A stretch of DNA of 50,000 nucleotides from Conus ventricosus (Eukaryota; Mollusca; Gastropoda; Neogastropoda; Conidae), in the NCBI GenBank assembly GCA_018398815.1, contig CM031620.1, positions 58,275,388-58,325,387 of the forward strand, read 5' to 3'. This document shows positions 1-11,400 of the stretch, one piece after another (the first letter of the stretch is position 1; every line of letters begins with the position of its first letter). Both the position numbers and the translations under genes were made by a program. A model generated the notes under the pieces. It made no database searches, was not told the DNA's origin, and saw only the letters and a list, made by a program, of their open reading frames with translations.

Positions 1-830
1 TGATGAGCTTTGCAAGCTTCTGCATGGTCGGGTCAGCCAAAGTCTCTTTCTGGAGTTCAGTCATTCTCGCCGGCGATATGGAGAGAACTGTCATGACGTC
101 GCAGTCAAACTCCTCCTCTTCAGCTGGATCATTGGGAAACGCTCTGGACAGCGTGTCAGCAAGGTACAACTCTTTGCCCTTTTTGTAAACGAAATCAAGG
201 TTGTAGCGTTGCAGGTGTAGAAGCATGCGTTGGAGACGAGCAGGGGAGGCATTCAGTGACTTCTTCACGATGGTGATCAAAGGCTTGTGGTCAGTCTCTA
301 TGGTCACCTTCCGACCATAGACAAAGTCATGAAACTTCCTGCAGGCGAATACAGCAGCAGGAGCTCCTTTTCAATTTGCGCATACCTTGTCTCGCAGTCA
401 GACAAGGCTCGTGATGCGTAGGCCACTGGAGCATCCTCTTGCAGGCATGCGGCACCCAGTCCACTCTTGGATGAGTCTACAGACAAGACGACGGGTTTCG
501 CAGGGTCGAAGAACTTCAGGACAGGAGGATTCATGAGGTCATCTTTGAGTCTGTTGAAAGCTTGCTGGTGAGCGTCAGTTCCAGCTCCAAACAATGTCAT
601 TGCGTAGCAGTTCTCGCAAAACTGCTGTTTTCTCGCTGTAGTTCTGGATGAACTTGTTTAGGTAGTTTGTCATGCCAAGGAATCTCTGAAGAGCTGTCCG
701 GTTCTCAGGTGCAGGCATCTCCCGGATTGCGTCTGTTTTCTCCGTATCTGGCTTCAGACCATCCTCAGTGAACTTGTGGCCGACGAAAGTGACGCTTTTC
801 TTCCTGAACTTGCATTTACTGAGAAAACCT
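1..830 (-). pseudogene. Ty3/gypsy pol fragment (end of RT, RNase H, start of downstream linker)
   Basis: Read on the minus strand, this encodes the end of a reverse transcriptase and a full RNase H domain of a Ty3/gypsy retrotransposon. RT thumb/connection motifs come first (VTFVGHKFTEDGLKPDTEKT near 810-745, then FLGMTNYLNKFI near 695-655). RNase H follows: VLSVDSSKSGLGA near 485-445 with the first catalytic Asp, RYAQIEKELL near 390-365 with the catalytic Glu, TDHKP near 290, and LADTLSR near 155. The reading ends at the window edge in the linker that normally leads to integrase. At least two frame changes are needed, near 575-600 and near 355-365, so as written it cannot make the protein. 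Similarity stops abruptly near 830, so the 5' part of the element (Gag, protease, most of RT) is missing on the right. Here RNase H lies upstream of the expected integrase, the ordinary gypsy arrangement, unlike the element at 41429-49491. Confidence 0.88.
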
Positions 831-1301
831 ACCTTGTACGTACGTGGCCCAGGTTGCTAAATGTCAAAACATAATTCGATGAGTTCTAAACACTTCTGAC
901 ACCATGAAGATGTGCCAGTCAAACAATATAAACAAGAAGTCGAGTCAAGCTTGTTTTTGGTTCTTGTTCAGTTGCTCATTCCGACATCGGCGTAACGGAA
1001 GTGTCATGACGTATCTATCCGAGTGACGTCATAATTCAGCTTAACATACGTAAGTCGTACATATGTAATTATAATAATCTACAGTGACATCCCAGAATAA
1101 TTATGCTGTGTCCTGGAGAGACAGGTACGATACGACCCATTCCATTCTCTCCTACACTGATAACAATACAAGAAAAAAAAAAAACTGGCAAAAGCAACTT
1201 GACACTTGAAACAAATTCCCAAGGACTTTTCTTTCTGTTTCTTTTTGTACTCCCAGTTCTTATAGAACAGGGAGTACTTTACAATGGGAACGAAGAAATG
1301 C

Positions 1302-1302
<1 letters not shown>
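831..1302. other. Unassigned AT-rich stretch
   Basis: No open frame, RNA gene or repeat family is recognised. It separates the truncated gypsy fragment from the GT microsatellite and could include an unrecognised LTR or flanking sequence. Confidence 0.5.

Positions 1303-1384
<82 letters not shown>
1303..1384. repeat. (GT)n microsatellite, ~40 units
   Basis: Uninterrupted TG dinucleotides, followed by short CTGT/CCGT repeats to about 1405. Open frames across it are repetitive Cys-Val or His-Thr translations and are not genes. Confidence 0.97.
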
Positions 1385-1385
<1 letters not shown>

Positions 1386-1395
1386 TGTCTGTCCG

Positions 1396-2480
1396 TCCGT
1401 CCGACCGTGGTCAAAATGTGTTCCACTCGCTCCAGACAAAACTACTGGGGCGGTCTTTCTGAAAATTTGTTGGTACGTTTATTACGGGTCACGGATGATG
1501 CCCGATATTTTATTTTACAGTTATAACCGTTACCTACGGCTGTAACAGCCCATAACGGTTTTTCTCTCTTTTTTTTTTAAATGGAATATCTCAGAAAGTA
1601 CTCGGCCGATCTTTCTGAAAATGTGTAGGTATGTTCATTATGGGTCACGGACGATGCCCGATGTTTTACTTGGTTACTTCCCATTTGGTCTACTCCCATT
1701 TCGCCTACTCAGAAATGTGTGAGCACGACTTGGCCTAACGGCCTTCGTTCATTCGTCCTTCGTCCTCTCTCGGGCTTCGCCCTACTCTAATCTAAAGACC
1801 ATCGATTCTGCTTTGGAGTAGACTGGGACACTGGTTACGCCAGGGGGAGCCTTGCAGTATGGTCAGTATGGAAATAGACGAAATGGGAGTAGTAGACGAA
1901 ATGGGAGTAGACGAAATGGGAGCAGACCAAATGGGATGTTACCGTTTTACTTTACCGTCATAGGCTGTTACTAACGGTGACATCCCATTTGGTCTACTCC
2001 CATTTCGTCTACTCCCATTTCGTCCACTACTCCCATTTCGTCTATTTCCATACTGACCATACTGCAATGCTCCCCCCTGGCGTAACCAGTGTCCCAGTCT
2101 ACTCCAAAGCAGAATCGATGGTCTTTAGATTAGAGTAGGGCGAAGCCCGAGAGAGGACGAAGGACGAATGAACGAAGGCCGTTAGGCCAAGTCGTGCTCA
2201 CACATTTCTGAGTAGGCGAAATGGGAGTAGACCAAATGGGAAGTAACCGTTACTAACGACTGTAACGGTCCACAACGGTTTTTCTTTTTCTTTTCTTTTT
2301 TATGGAATATCTCAGAAAGTACTTGGCCGGTCTTTCTGAACATTTGGAGATATGTTCATTATGGGTCACGGATGATGGCCGATGTTTACCAGAGTAGGAG
2401 TTACTAACGGCTATAACGGCCCCAAAATGGTTTTATCCTCTTAAACGGAATTATCTCACGCGTATTCAAGATAAACTGGG
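1396..2480 (+). repeat. Diverged tandem copies of a ~130-bp unit, split by a palindrome
   Basis: Four imperfect copies are seen near 1396-1512, 1524-1667, 2248-2390 and 2398-2480 (the last partial). Shared blocks include AATATCTCAGAAAGTAC, GGTCTTTCTGAAAAT, TTATGGGTCACGGATGATG and GTTACTAACGGCTGTAACGG. Copies are clearly diverged by substitutions and indels. The palindrome at 1672-2248 lies exactly between the second and third copies. No coding potential is seen. Confidence 0.75.
1672..2248. mobile_element. Near-perfect 577-bp palindrome (foldback/MITE-like)
   Basis: The left arm (1672-1939) and right arm (1980-2248) are reverse complements over about 268 bp with only about four differences, separated by a ~40-bp loop. 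The ends read GGTTACTTCCCATTTGG and its complement. Within each arm the motif GTCTACTCCCATTTCG is repeated several times at both ends, a common layout for foldback elements with subterminal repeats. No open frame of note. The very high arm identity implies recent formation or gene conversion. I could not define a target duplication, and the superfamily is unknown. A recent inverted duplication or an assembly fold is the alternative. Confidence 0.8.
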
Positions 2481-2935
2481 AGTACGTTTATATGTTTTTT
2501 GCATCTTGTTTCTTTCTTTCTTTCGTTGTTTTATTTTTTTTTTATTTTTTTTTTATTATTATTTTTTTTTTTTTTTTTGGCTTCAGTTTAAATCCGGAAA
2601 AGAGAAGAATGTCAAGTGGTCGCCTTCTCTCAAGGGGCATGCCAGAGAATCGCCACACTCACAGAAGAAGTACAACAGGGTTGCACGAGAGACAGGAAGA
2701 AGGTCAGAGGGTGAGTGGGCAGGGAGCGGGGGGGGGGGGGGGGTGAGGAAGGAGAGAATGGGCTGGGGGAGGGAAGGGGAAAGGGGGAGGGAGTAGAGGG
2801 AGGAGGCACAGGATGGAGGAGTGGGGGGAGGGGAGAAGGGGGGGGGTTGTTAAAGATTCCTTCTGCCACAGGAAAAGGGGTCTATTCTGGAGCGACGTCC
2901 CCCTGGTTTATCAGCTCAGCTGATCTGAAATTAAA
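2481..2935. repeat. T-rich then G/A-rich low-complexity tract
   Basis: A T-rich run (about 2500-2579) is followed after ~150 bp by a strongly purine-rich GGGGAG-type tract (about 2695-2860). No gene is recognised. Confidence 0.8.
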
Positions 2936-2994
2936 GTGAAAAGCAGCAGGCAGGTCACTGTTATCTGGGTGGATGGGGTCGATGCGCTCGAAGA

Positions 2995-3150
2995 CCGGCA
3001 CGCGCGTGCTCTCGCGCGCCCGCATACACGCACACACATACACACACGTATACACACGCACGCACGCACCGTCGCGCGCAAATATGCACGCACGCTCACA
3101 CAAACACACACACACACCTCCATTCCCTCCACACACACACACCTCCACCC

Positions 3151-3214
<64 letters not shown>

Positions 3215-3431
3215 GCACTGTCGCGCGCGCCCGTGCGCGCACATACATACACACACACACGCGCGCGCGCGCGCGCAAATACGCACGCATGCTCACACAA
3301 ACACAAACACACCTCCACACCTCCACCCCTCCACACACACACACACACACACACCACACCACACACACACACACACACACCTCCAACCCCCTCCACACAC
3401 ACACACACACACACACACACCTCCATCCCCT

Positions 3432-3473
<42 letters not shown>

Positions 3474-3498
3474 CAGACCCCTTCCACGCGCACGCACG

Positions 3499-3578
<80 letters not shown>

Positions 3579-3589
3579 GCCCAGCACAG

Positions 3590-3635
<46 letters not shown>

Positions 3636-3652
3636 GAGAGAGAGAGAGCAGA
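2995..3652. repeat. Compound (AC)n / (ACGC)n / (GA)n microsatellite
   Basis: About 580 bp of CA dinucleotides, with CGCG-rich inserts and several CTCCA(N)CCCCTC interruptions recurring near 3115, 3140, 3380, 3420 and 3470, followed by a GA run from about 3595. The recurring interruptions suggest the block grew by segmental duplication as well as by slippage. Long open frames here are repeat translations. Confidence 0.95.
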
Positions 3653-4182
3653 CGAGACGTCAGGAACCCAAACTAACCAGAGGACGCGCGCGCGCCCCTA
3701 CAATAAAACAAACAATCCGGCTCGGAAACAAACCCCCGGACACCCCGGCCGCCCCCGCTGTGCTGCTAGTGTCACCGGACTTGGCACCTTCAGCCGCCGC
3801 CAGATTTATGTGGATGGCAGCCGAGTGCGAGTCTGGAATGCCACGGGGCTGACAAGACACGGGTTATCGAAGAAATCGGGCGCGAAAACCAACACCGGTG
3901 CCAAATTGTCACTGCTTGCAAGCGCCGCCAACGGCTTTGCTGGGCTGGCTGCCTGGCTTGCTCTAACGTGGCAAGCAACAAGGGGAGATAAAATCGCAAA
4001 TGAGCTTCTACTTCTTCTTCTTGTTCTCGTTCTTCTTCTTCTTCTCTTCTCGGCTTGTGGTGGTGGTGGTGGTGGTTGTGGTGATTGGCTGGGTTTCCGG
4101 TTCCTTCCGTGCGCAAGGTGGGTTGCGCAGTGTTTTTTTTTTTTTCCTCTTTGTGCTTGGTTTTTGCTTTGCTCCTTACCTT

Positions 4183-4185
<3 letters not shown>
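3653..4185. other. Unassigned stretch of mixed composition
   Basis: About 530 bp between the GA and CT microsatellites, with small (TTC)n and (GTG)n runs near 4005-4080. No recognisable protein, RNA or repeat family was found on either strand. Confidence 0.5.

Positions 4186-4241
<56 letters not shown>
4186..4241. repeat. (CT)n microsatellite
   Basis: Pure CT dinucleotides. A poly-C tract follows near 4275-4290. Confidence 0.95.
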
Positions 4242-4361
4242 AGGTAGGTTTGTATGCTGCAGTGCATCCCTCTATCCCCCCCCCCCCCCCACCCCCCACA
4301 CACACACCACACCCGTCGTCTCTTCCTGTCCACGTTCATGAGGTAGATAAGATAGTTTGGT

Positions 4362-4481
4362 TAAAGGGAAGGGAAGGGAAGGGAAGGGAAGGTTGCTTAT
4401 AGTCCAGCCGACCGCAATGGGCCATATCAGGGCTGTCACCACGACAAAACAAAACAAACAAACAACCCCCCCCCCCCCCCC

Positions 4482-4516
<35 letters not shown>

Positions 4517-4690
4517 GAACCCATTCACACAACCTTTAAAGTACACCTAAAAGCACATCGGAAATTCTTGTTTAAAACAAAAAAAATCTTTCTTCCTTTG
4601 TAAAATCTTGGATCAGATAAGAAAATCAAAATGTTGATCTCTTTCAGACATTCAAAGGTCACATCATGCGAGTGGGACTTCTCTGAGCAC
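4362..4690 (-). mobile_element. Dispersed repeat family C, near full length
   Basis: On the minus strand this reads from CTTTGAATGTCTGAAAGAG (about 4660) through AAGATTTTAC to a conserved core (GGCCCATTGCGGTCGGCTGG, ending in ATAAGCAA near 4395). The same order of blocks is found at 28462-29150 and 40226-40495, and the core alone near 25356 and 33105. The 3' end on this strand is a run of CCTTC pentamers (4362-4394), matching the CCTTA-type tail of the other copies, so this microsatellite is probably the expanded tail of a SINE- or LINE-like element. A poly-C and poly-A tract (4467-4515) interrupts it. No tRNA-like head is visible. Confidence 0.7.
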
Positions 4691-4892
4691 GGGAGCAAGG
4701 TTGAGATAGGTGGTTACTGACAGGCAAGTTGGTTGTCGACCGTCATACAGTCAGTGGACTGGGTTATTATGCCTGGGAACAAACAGGGAGAAAATTAGGC
4801 TTCTGATATCTTTTTTCAGCTCAGATTTGATTTCGAACGTAGCTTACCGATTAATGAACAAACAGGTAGGGCAACTCTTGCTTCTATGATGA

Positions 4893-5436
4893 AAATAATA
4901 ATATAATAATAATAATAATATAATAATGATAATGATACTTATACAGCGCTTATTCTCGGCTAGAGACCAAGCTCTAAGCGCTTTACATCCACACTCGTTT
5001 ACACAACGGGCTGCCTACCTGGTAGTGCCGACTGAAGAGCTGCCAGCTGGCGCTTCATTCAGTCGTTTCCCGTGTCATCCAGTCAGTATCGTTCAATATC
5101 GTTCACTCATTTTCCTTACTTCCTTCATTCTTTCCATTTCTCACGCAGGGTGCATGCTATGTGTAACGTGTCATCCATACCAACGGCCAAACTGGCCTTC
5201 TCTTCCGAAAGTTGGTGATGGGATTTGACGTGTGTTTGCAAGATGTTATGCGTGCGTTCACACACACGGGACCTCGGTTTAGAGTCTCATTCGAAGGACT
5301 GTCTGGGAAATGGAGTCAGAACCAATGTTAACTCCCGAGGGAAAAATCCCCCTGTACCGAAACGGCCTGGCGGAGATTCGAACCCGCGACCCCAGGATCA
5401 CGAGTCCGGCGCTCTACCAACTGAGCTATTCTGGAA
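4893..5436 (-). mobile_element. tRNA-derived SINE, family A, tail type 1 (L2-like), full length
   Basis: On the minus strand the element starts with a tRNA-like head near 5436: A-box-like TAGCTCAGTTGGTAGAGC and B-box-like GGTTCGAATC. A conserved body includes CCTTCGAATGAGAC and GGAAGAGAAGGCCAGTTTGG. It ends in a hairpin tail with GCGCTTAGAGC and AGCGCTGTATAAG blocks followed by ATT repeats (4893-4935). The tail resembles the 3' end shared by L2-clade LINEs and their SINE partners, which suggests mobilisation by such a LINE. Head, body and tail are all present. Confidence 0.88.
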
Positions 5437-5626
5437 ATGAATGAATAAATACACGCCCGTCATTCCGAACGAATGCTGCTTACGACACCGAATCGCTTGA
5501 CAGAAATGACAACACAGAGGGCAAAGAATGAACAAGGAGGCATCCCCTTTGGTGGATAGTGGGTTCGGTGTTGTAAGCAGCGTCCGTTTGGAGCTTTGGG
5601 TGTGTCATTTTTCATTCATTTCCTCA

Positions 5627-5693
5627 TGATGACGATGAAGATGATGATGATGATGATGATGATGATGACGATGATGATGACGATGAAGATGAC

Positions 5694-5740
<47 letters not shown>

Positions 5741-5772
5741 CGATGATGATGACGATGAAGATGACGATGAAG

Positions 5773-5817
<45 letters not shown>

Positions 5818-5976
5818 CGATGATGATGACGATGAAGATGACGATGATGATGATGATGATGATGATGATAATGACGATGATGATGATGATGATGATGATG
5901 ATAATGATGACGATGTGATGAGATGAAGATGATGATGATGACGATGATGATGATGATGATGATGATGACGATGAAA

Positions 5977-6015
<39 letters not shown>

Positions 6016-6016
6016 T
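5627..6016. repeat. (GAT)n trinucleotide microsatellite, ~390 bp
   Basis: GAT repeats with interspersed GAC, GAA and AAT units in recurring blocks. The minus-strand open frame across it is a poly-Ile/His translation and is not a gene. Confidence 0.97.
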
Positions 6017-6164
6017 GATGTGAAGATTCTCCCATCGTGTCCGACGGATCAGTAGGCAGGCAGGTCATCTGCCGATGTGGGTCCTCATCATGGAGAATGA
6101 AGACCAATTCTTGAGGCACAAAAGTCGTCCACAGACGCTGCAGGTGAAATATTTAAAAATTACT

Positions 6165-6345
6165 CATACACATACATGCGCGCGCGCATGCACGGACGCA
6201 TACGCGCAGACGGGCGCGCGCGCGCACACACACACACACATGCATACACACATGCACACTCACACACGCACACACACGCACGCACGCACGCACCACACAC
6301 ACACACACACACACACACACACCACACACACACACCACACACAAT
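6165..6345. repeat. (CA)n / (GCGC)n microsatellite
   Basis: CA dinucleotides with CGCGCG and CACGCACG blocks. Confidence 0.93.
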
Positions 6346-6411
6346 CGTTCGGGCAGTGTTCTGTTTCCCTCCAGGCTTCCTTCGTCTGCAACCGGCTTCC
6401 TTACTCCGTAA

Positions 6412-6415
<4 letters not shown>

Positions 6416-6473
<58 letters not shown>

Positions 6474-6505
6474 CCAAACACTTATCAGACTCTTTTTGGG
6501 TAAAT

Positions 6506-6572
<67 letters not shown>

Positions 6573-6608
6573 CCTCCCCAAAACGTATCAGACTCTTTTT
6601 GGGTAAAT

Positions 6609-6663
<55 letters not shown>

Positions 6664-6690
6664 CTCTCTCTCTGTGTATGTGTGTGTGTG
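6416..6690. repeat. Three (CT)n blocks with a duplicated spacer
   Basis: CT runs are separated by two near-identical spacers (about 6468-6506 and 6570-6609) sharing ATCAGACTCTTTTTGGGTAA. The whole CT-plus-spacer unit of about 103 bp was therefore duplicated. A GT run and a poly-G tract (about 6722-6740) follow. Confidence 0.9.
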
Positions 6691-6940
6691 TGTAAGTGTG
6701 CGTGCGTGGGGAGGGGGGTGAGGGGGGGGGGGGGGGGGGGTGTTTGCGCGCACGCGTGTCTGTATGTGTATGTATCTAGTTTGTATGTAGGGTATATACA
6801 TTGTGTGTGTATAACTCTGTGTGTGTGTGTGTGTGTGTGCGCGCCAGAATGGAGACCGAGGGGGGGGGGGGGGAGGGTAGTGGTATTGACGGGTGGATAT
6901 ACTGGATGATGAGTCTAAGGAACACGATTCAGAGAGAGAG

Positions 6941-7062
6941 AGGGAGAGAGAAGACAGACAGACAGACAAGCAGATACGAAAAATAAGAAGACGAGAACAG
7001 AAAAAAAAAATAGAGAAGAAGAAGAGGAGGAAGAAAAAGAAGATGAAGAAGAGGTAGAAGAT

Positions 7063-7121
<59 letters not shown>

Positions 7122-7798
7122 GAGAGCGAGAGGGGAAGACAGGCAGGGGGAGGGAGGATGAGGGATGGATGTGGTACACGAGGGGTGAGGAGGCAGGGGT
7201 CACAGAACACAAAAAACAACACAAACACACAAAGAGGACGGCGACGATGCAGACGGAGAACAGACAAAACAAAGATACAGACAACACACAGCGGACAGAG
7301 AGAAAGAGAGAGAGAGAGAGTGGAGGAGGAGGGGGGGGAGAGAGGAGAGAGAGCGAGAGAGAGAGAGACGAGAGAGAGAGACCAACAGGGGGCGTAAGCA
7401 GGGGGCTGACACAGACAGGTTTACGAGGGGGAGGGGAGGGAGGTGGACAGGGGGACTTAAGGCACTGTCATCTCGGGTCACACGCCCCATCCCTTTCGCT
7501 TGTCTCCGCTTGGCTGGACCACCCCGCCTGACTCCCCCCGTGCACACACACACACCGGGAGTCACACAGTCACTCACTCACACAAGACCACACACACACA
7601 CACACACACACACAAGCGCGCGAGCGCGCGCACGCATGCACGCACGCACACACATGCACATAAACACACACTAGATACATGCACATAAACACACACGCGC
7701 GCACAGAGAGAAAGAGAGAGAGAGAGAGAGTGGGGCGGGGGGGGGGGGAGGGAGAGAGAGACGAGAGAGAGAGACACACAGACAGAAAGACAGACAGA

Positions 7799-7830
<32 letters not shown>

Positions 7831-7919
7831 GGGACAGAGACAGAGAGACAGACAGTGACAGAAAGACAGACAGACAGGAAGAGAGAGACAGAGACAGAGA
7901 GAGAGACAGAATTTATCTC
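6941..7919. repeat. GA / CA / CAGA low-complexity region
   Basis: GA runs (6941-6955, 7061-7135, 7300-7385), CA runs (7585-7695) and GA/CAGA runs (7706-7910) with G-rich spacers. Only the ~130 bp near 7390-7560 is non-repetitive, and no gene is recognised there. Confidence 0.9.
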
Positions 7920-8074
7920 GACTTCTGGACGAAGCGAAAGAACGAAAACATAACAAATACTTTCTTTCCTGTTCTTTTATTTCTAGGGACCATCTCCAGA
8001 GCATCATCAAAGAAAGTTCTTGTTTGTTTAAAAAAAAAAAAGAAGAAGAAAAAAAAAAAGAAGATTGAACAAAA

Positions 8075-8374
8075 GTCAAGAAATCAGTTTCATGATTTTT
8101 TTTGATTTTTTTAACGAAAACACATCGAAGCTCAAAATTCCTATCACAGTGACCACCACTGAGTACAAAACAAGATGGATTTTCTGGAGCAAAGCATCGA
8201 CACAGACGGTGCAGGAACAGTACAGAGATTGACACAAGTCAAGAAATCAGTTTTATGCTTTTAACCCAAACACATCAAAGCTCAAATTTCCTATCACAGT
8301 TTTCACTGAGTACAAACAACACGCAAGGTGGCTTTTCTGGAGCAAAAGCATTGATACAGATGGTGCAGGAGCAG
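8075..8374 (+). repeat. Direct duplication of a ~145-bp unit
   Basis: Two copies, about 8075-8220 and 8238-8374, share GTCAAGAAATCAGTTT, TTCCTATCACAGT, CACTGAGTACAAA, TTTTCTGGAGCAAA and GATGGTGCAGGA-type blocks in the same order. Divergence is moderate. No coding or RNA assignment. Confidence 0.8.
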
Positions 8375-8388
8375 GTGTGTTTTTTTTC

Positions 8389-8832
8389 TTCTGCGTACGT
8401 AGGCTGATACTCTTGCGGACACTCACGGTACGGGCAAGGATTAATCCCTTCTACCCAACAAACGGAGTGGAGTTTTGTGTGTATGACCGGTTTTTTTTTT
8501 TTATCCTGCCATTAAGGCAGCCATACTCCCACGTCGGGGAAGGTGCATGCTATGTGTCACGTGTCATCCATACCAACGGCCAAACTGGCCTTCTCTTCCG
8601 AAAGTTGGTGAATGGGATTTGACGTGTGTGCGAGATGTTTCGTGCGTTCACACACGGAACCTCGAGTTTATAGTCTCATTCGAAGGACGGTATGGGAAAT
8701 GGAGTCAGAACCAATGTTAACTCCGAGGAAAAATATCCTCCTGTACCGAAACAGCCTGGCGGAGATTCGAACCCGCAACCCCAGGGATCCAAGATTATGA
8801 GTCCGGCGCTCTACCACTGAGCTATTCTGGCC
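8389..8832 (-). mobile_element. tRNA-derived SINE, family A, tail type 2
   Basis: The tRNA-like head (B-box-like GGTTCGAATC near 8770) and body match the other family A copies on the minus strand. Past the shared body, which ends near 8540, the tail differs completely from type 1: it carries AAACTCCACTCC, GGATTAATCC and GTATCAGCC-type blocks, ending near TACGCAGAAG. The same tail is found at 13411 and 23535. The SINE head has small indels relative to the copy at 4893. Confidence 0.85.
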
Positions 8833-9509
8833 CCCGCGCAGGACAGTAAAGTACAATACATTACCAGTAAGCTCCCTTGAACTCCAGACTGCGAGGGGGT
8901 CGTTAACTAAAGCCTGACGGAAAAGACAGACTTATGCACGACGCATGCCATTGTTGTTGTTGAGGACGACTCTACATTTCATCGACCACTGTAAAGAATT
9001 TCATCAACAAAGCAATGACTTGATGCTGGCGAGAATCGCAAACATAGATGACACAGACTAAATTCAACGCCGATCTTGCCATGAAGTGAATGACGAGAAG
9101 TGATTGCTCGTTCAGTTTCGTTTGTCCTGTTTTGTGTCTTGCCTGAAGAAGACCTACGAGGTTGAAACGCGTCGTGTTTTTGTCTTGTGATTTGTTTGTC
9201 TACGTTTTCTTGGCGGTTCGCTATTAATTACATTTAAAATAAAGCAAACAAACAAACCAACAAACCAAACTCTGGGAGTTCATGTTCAAGGAGTGCTTCA
9301 AAAATTGTGCTTGCCCAGTATATTCCTGTTGTATTTCTCTCTCTCTCCTGCGATAGCAATAAGATTATGATGCACACTATGTTCTGTCTACTATTATTGT
9401 TATTTTCAAAGTGTGACGACGTTAGAATCATATCTAACTGAATGCTCTAACCTGATCACTTATACCACGCAAAACCACTTGTTTTCATCTGGCAATAAAA
9501 GGTGTTTTT
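8833..9509 (+). mobile_element. Unassigned stretch containing hairpin module D, copy 1 (about 9000-9245)
   Basis: The module holds TTGCCTGAAGAAGACC, then GAAACGCGTCGTGTTTT, then GGCGGTTCGCTA near its 3' end. The same three blocks recur at 12700-12892, on the minus strand at 39823-39998, and partly at 19672-19775. Upstream (about 8970-9062) is a 31-codon open stretch that ends in a stop and might be the C-terminus of the parent element's protein, but I do not recognise it. Positions 9246-9509 hold nothing identifiable. Confidence 0.6.
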
Positions 9510-9530
9510 GAAAGAGAGAGAAAGGGGAGA

Positions 9531-9564
<34 letters not shown>

Positions 9565-9630
9565 AGAGAGAGAAGTGGGGAGGGAGGGAGGGAGGGAATG
9601 AAGGAGGCAGGGAGGGAAAGAGAGAGGGGG

Positions 9631-9675
<45 letters not shown>

Positions 9676-9680
9676 AGAGC

Positions 9681-9736
<56 letters not shown>

Positions 9737-9810
9737 AGAGAAGCCACACACACTTAAAGATATGACAGAGGGAGAAGGAGAAATGGAGAGAGAGAGAGAC
9801 GGAGGTAACG

Positions 9811-9851
<41 letters not shown>

Positions 9852-10075
9852 AGAAGAAGAAGAAGAAGAAGAAGAAGAAGAAGAAGCAGAGAAAAACAAG
9901 AGACAGAAGAAGAAGAAGAGAGAAGAAGAAGAAGAAGAAGAAGAGACAGAAGAAGAGAAGAAGAAGAAGAAGACAGACAGACAGACAGGCTGGCTGGTAG
10001 GAATGAAGACAGACCGACAGACGAACAGACAGAGACAGACACAAAGGGAAATCTAAAAAAAAAAAAAAAAAAAAG
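9510..10075. repeat. GA / CA / GAA compound microsatellite
   Basis: GA (9510-9570), CA (9633-9735 with GAGAGAGC interruptions), GA (9785-9848), GAA (9849-9975), CAGA and poly-A (10058-10075). Open frames are repeat translations. Confidence 0.95.
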
Positions 10076-10097
10076 GAGACAGAGGTAACGGTACCAC

Positions 10098-10870
10098 AGG
10101 CACAGACCATCCCTTGAACCTTTATATAACAACTGAAAAAACAACAGGTACAGACCATCCTTGAACCTTTATATAACAATTAAAAAAAAACAACAGGTAC
10201 AGACCTTCCCTTGAACCTTTATATAACAACTGAAAAACAACAGGTACAGACCATCCTTGAACCTTTATATAACAATTAAAAAAAACAACAGGTAGAGACC
10301 ATCCCTTGAACCTTTATATAACAATTAAAAACAACAACAGGTACAGACCTTCCCTTGAACTTTATATAACAACTGAAAAACAACAGGTACAGACCTTCCC
10401 TTGAACCTTTATATAACAATTAAAAAAACAACAGGTACAGACCATCCCTTGAACCTTTATATAACAATTAAAAAAACAACAGGTACAGACCATCCCTTGA
10501 ACCTTTATATAACAACTGAAAAACAACAGGTACAGACCATCCCTTGAACCTTTATATAACAATTAAAAAAAAACAGGTACAGACCATCCCTTGAACCTTT
10601 ATATAACAACTGAAAAACAACAGGTACAGACCATCCCTTGAACCTTTATATAACAATTAAAAAAACAACAGGTACAGACCTTCCCTTGAACCTTTATATA
10701 ACAATTAAAAAAAACAACAGGTACAGGCCATCCCTTGAACCTTTATATAACAATTAAAAAAACAACAGGTACAGACCATCCCTTGCAACCTTTATATAAC
10801 AACTGAAAAACAACAGGCACAGACCCTCACTTTTGAACCTCTGTATAACAATTTTTTTAAAAACACAAAC
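10098..10870 (+). repeat. 47-48-bp minisatellite, 16 copies
   Basis: The unit contains CAGACCATCCCTTGAACC, TTTATATAACAA and ACAACAGGTA. Copies fall into two types, ending AACTGAAAAACAAC or AATTAAAAAAACAAC, arranged as a mixed string rather than strict alternation. Further variants read CCTTCCC instead of CCATCCC. A few copies lack single bases. The last copy (near 10830-10870) is more diverged. On the minus strand a 48-bp unit keeps an open frame by length alone. Confidence 0.95.
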
Positions 10871-11400
10871 CATCCATTGTCATAGTCATGCACACAGACC
10901 CACAAGGATGAGAAGGAAAAGAAGAGGCAAGAAAAGTAAAGACACGAAGAAGGAAGGAAGAAAGAAAGGAAGGAAGGAAGAAAGAAAGAGCGAAAGAAGA
11001 AGAAGAAAAAAAGAAGAGAAGGAAACAGCAGAAAAGGAAAGACACTTGAAACCGAGGGCCTTCAAGATTCAGACCTTTTTAATACCCACAATTCCATTCC
11101 TTGAAACACGTGACTCACGCAACCCCTCTAGCTTCCCCCTCCCCTCGATCACGACAGAGAGAAACACCAACTTTCATCAAAACTCATTCATCTCTTAAAA
11201 CAACTCCGACAAACTTTTTCCACTCTCCTCCAGGAAACGGATACATGAGGAAATCCGCTCTGAGAGAGAGAGAGGAGAGGAGAGAAGAGGAGAGAGAGAA
11301 GAGAGAGTGAGGAGAGAGAGGAGGAGAGAGGAGAGAGAGAGAACGGTGCGCGCGCGCGGAGAGAGAGGCGGTCTTGCCCTGATCACCAACAAACCCACGT
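10871..11400. other. Purine-rich and unassigned sequence
   Basis: GGAA/GAA-rich purines (about 10905-11045), ~200 bp of mixed sequence, then GA-rich (11262-11345) with a GCGC run. No gene is recognised. Confidence 0.6.

Noticed and set aside
831..1080. Possible LTR belonging to the gypsy fragment at 1-830
   Set aside because: The fragment is cut inside RT, so no LTR should directly abut it, and no second copy exists in the window to test it.
2911..3676. Several open frames above 130 codons on both strands across the CA tract
   Set aside because: They are translations of CA/GT repeats (His-Thr, Cys-Val) with no ordinary sequence.
6160..7287. A 375-codon minus-strand frame
   Set aside because: It runs through CT, CA and GA microsatellites; the remaining pieces resemble no protein.
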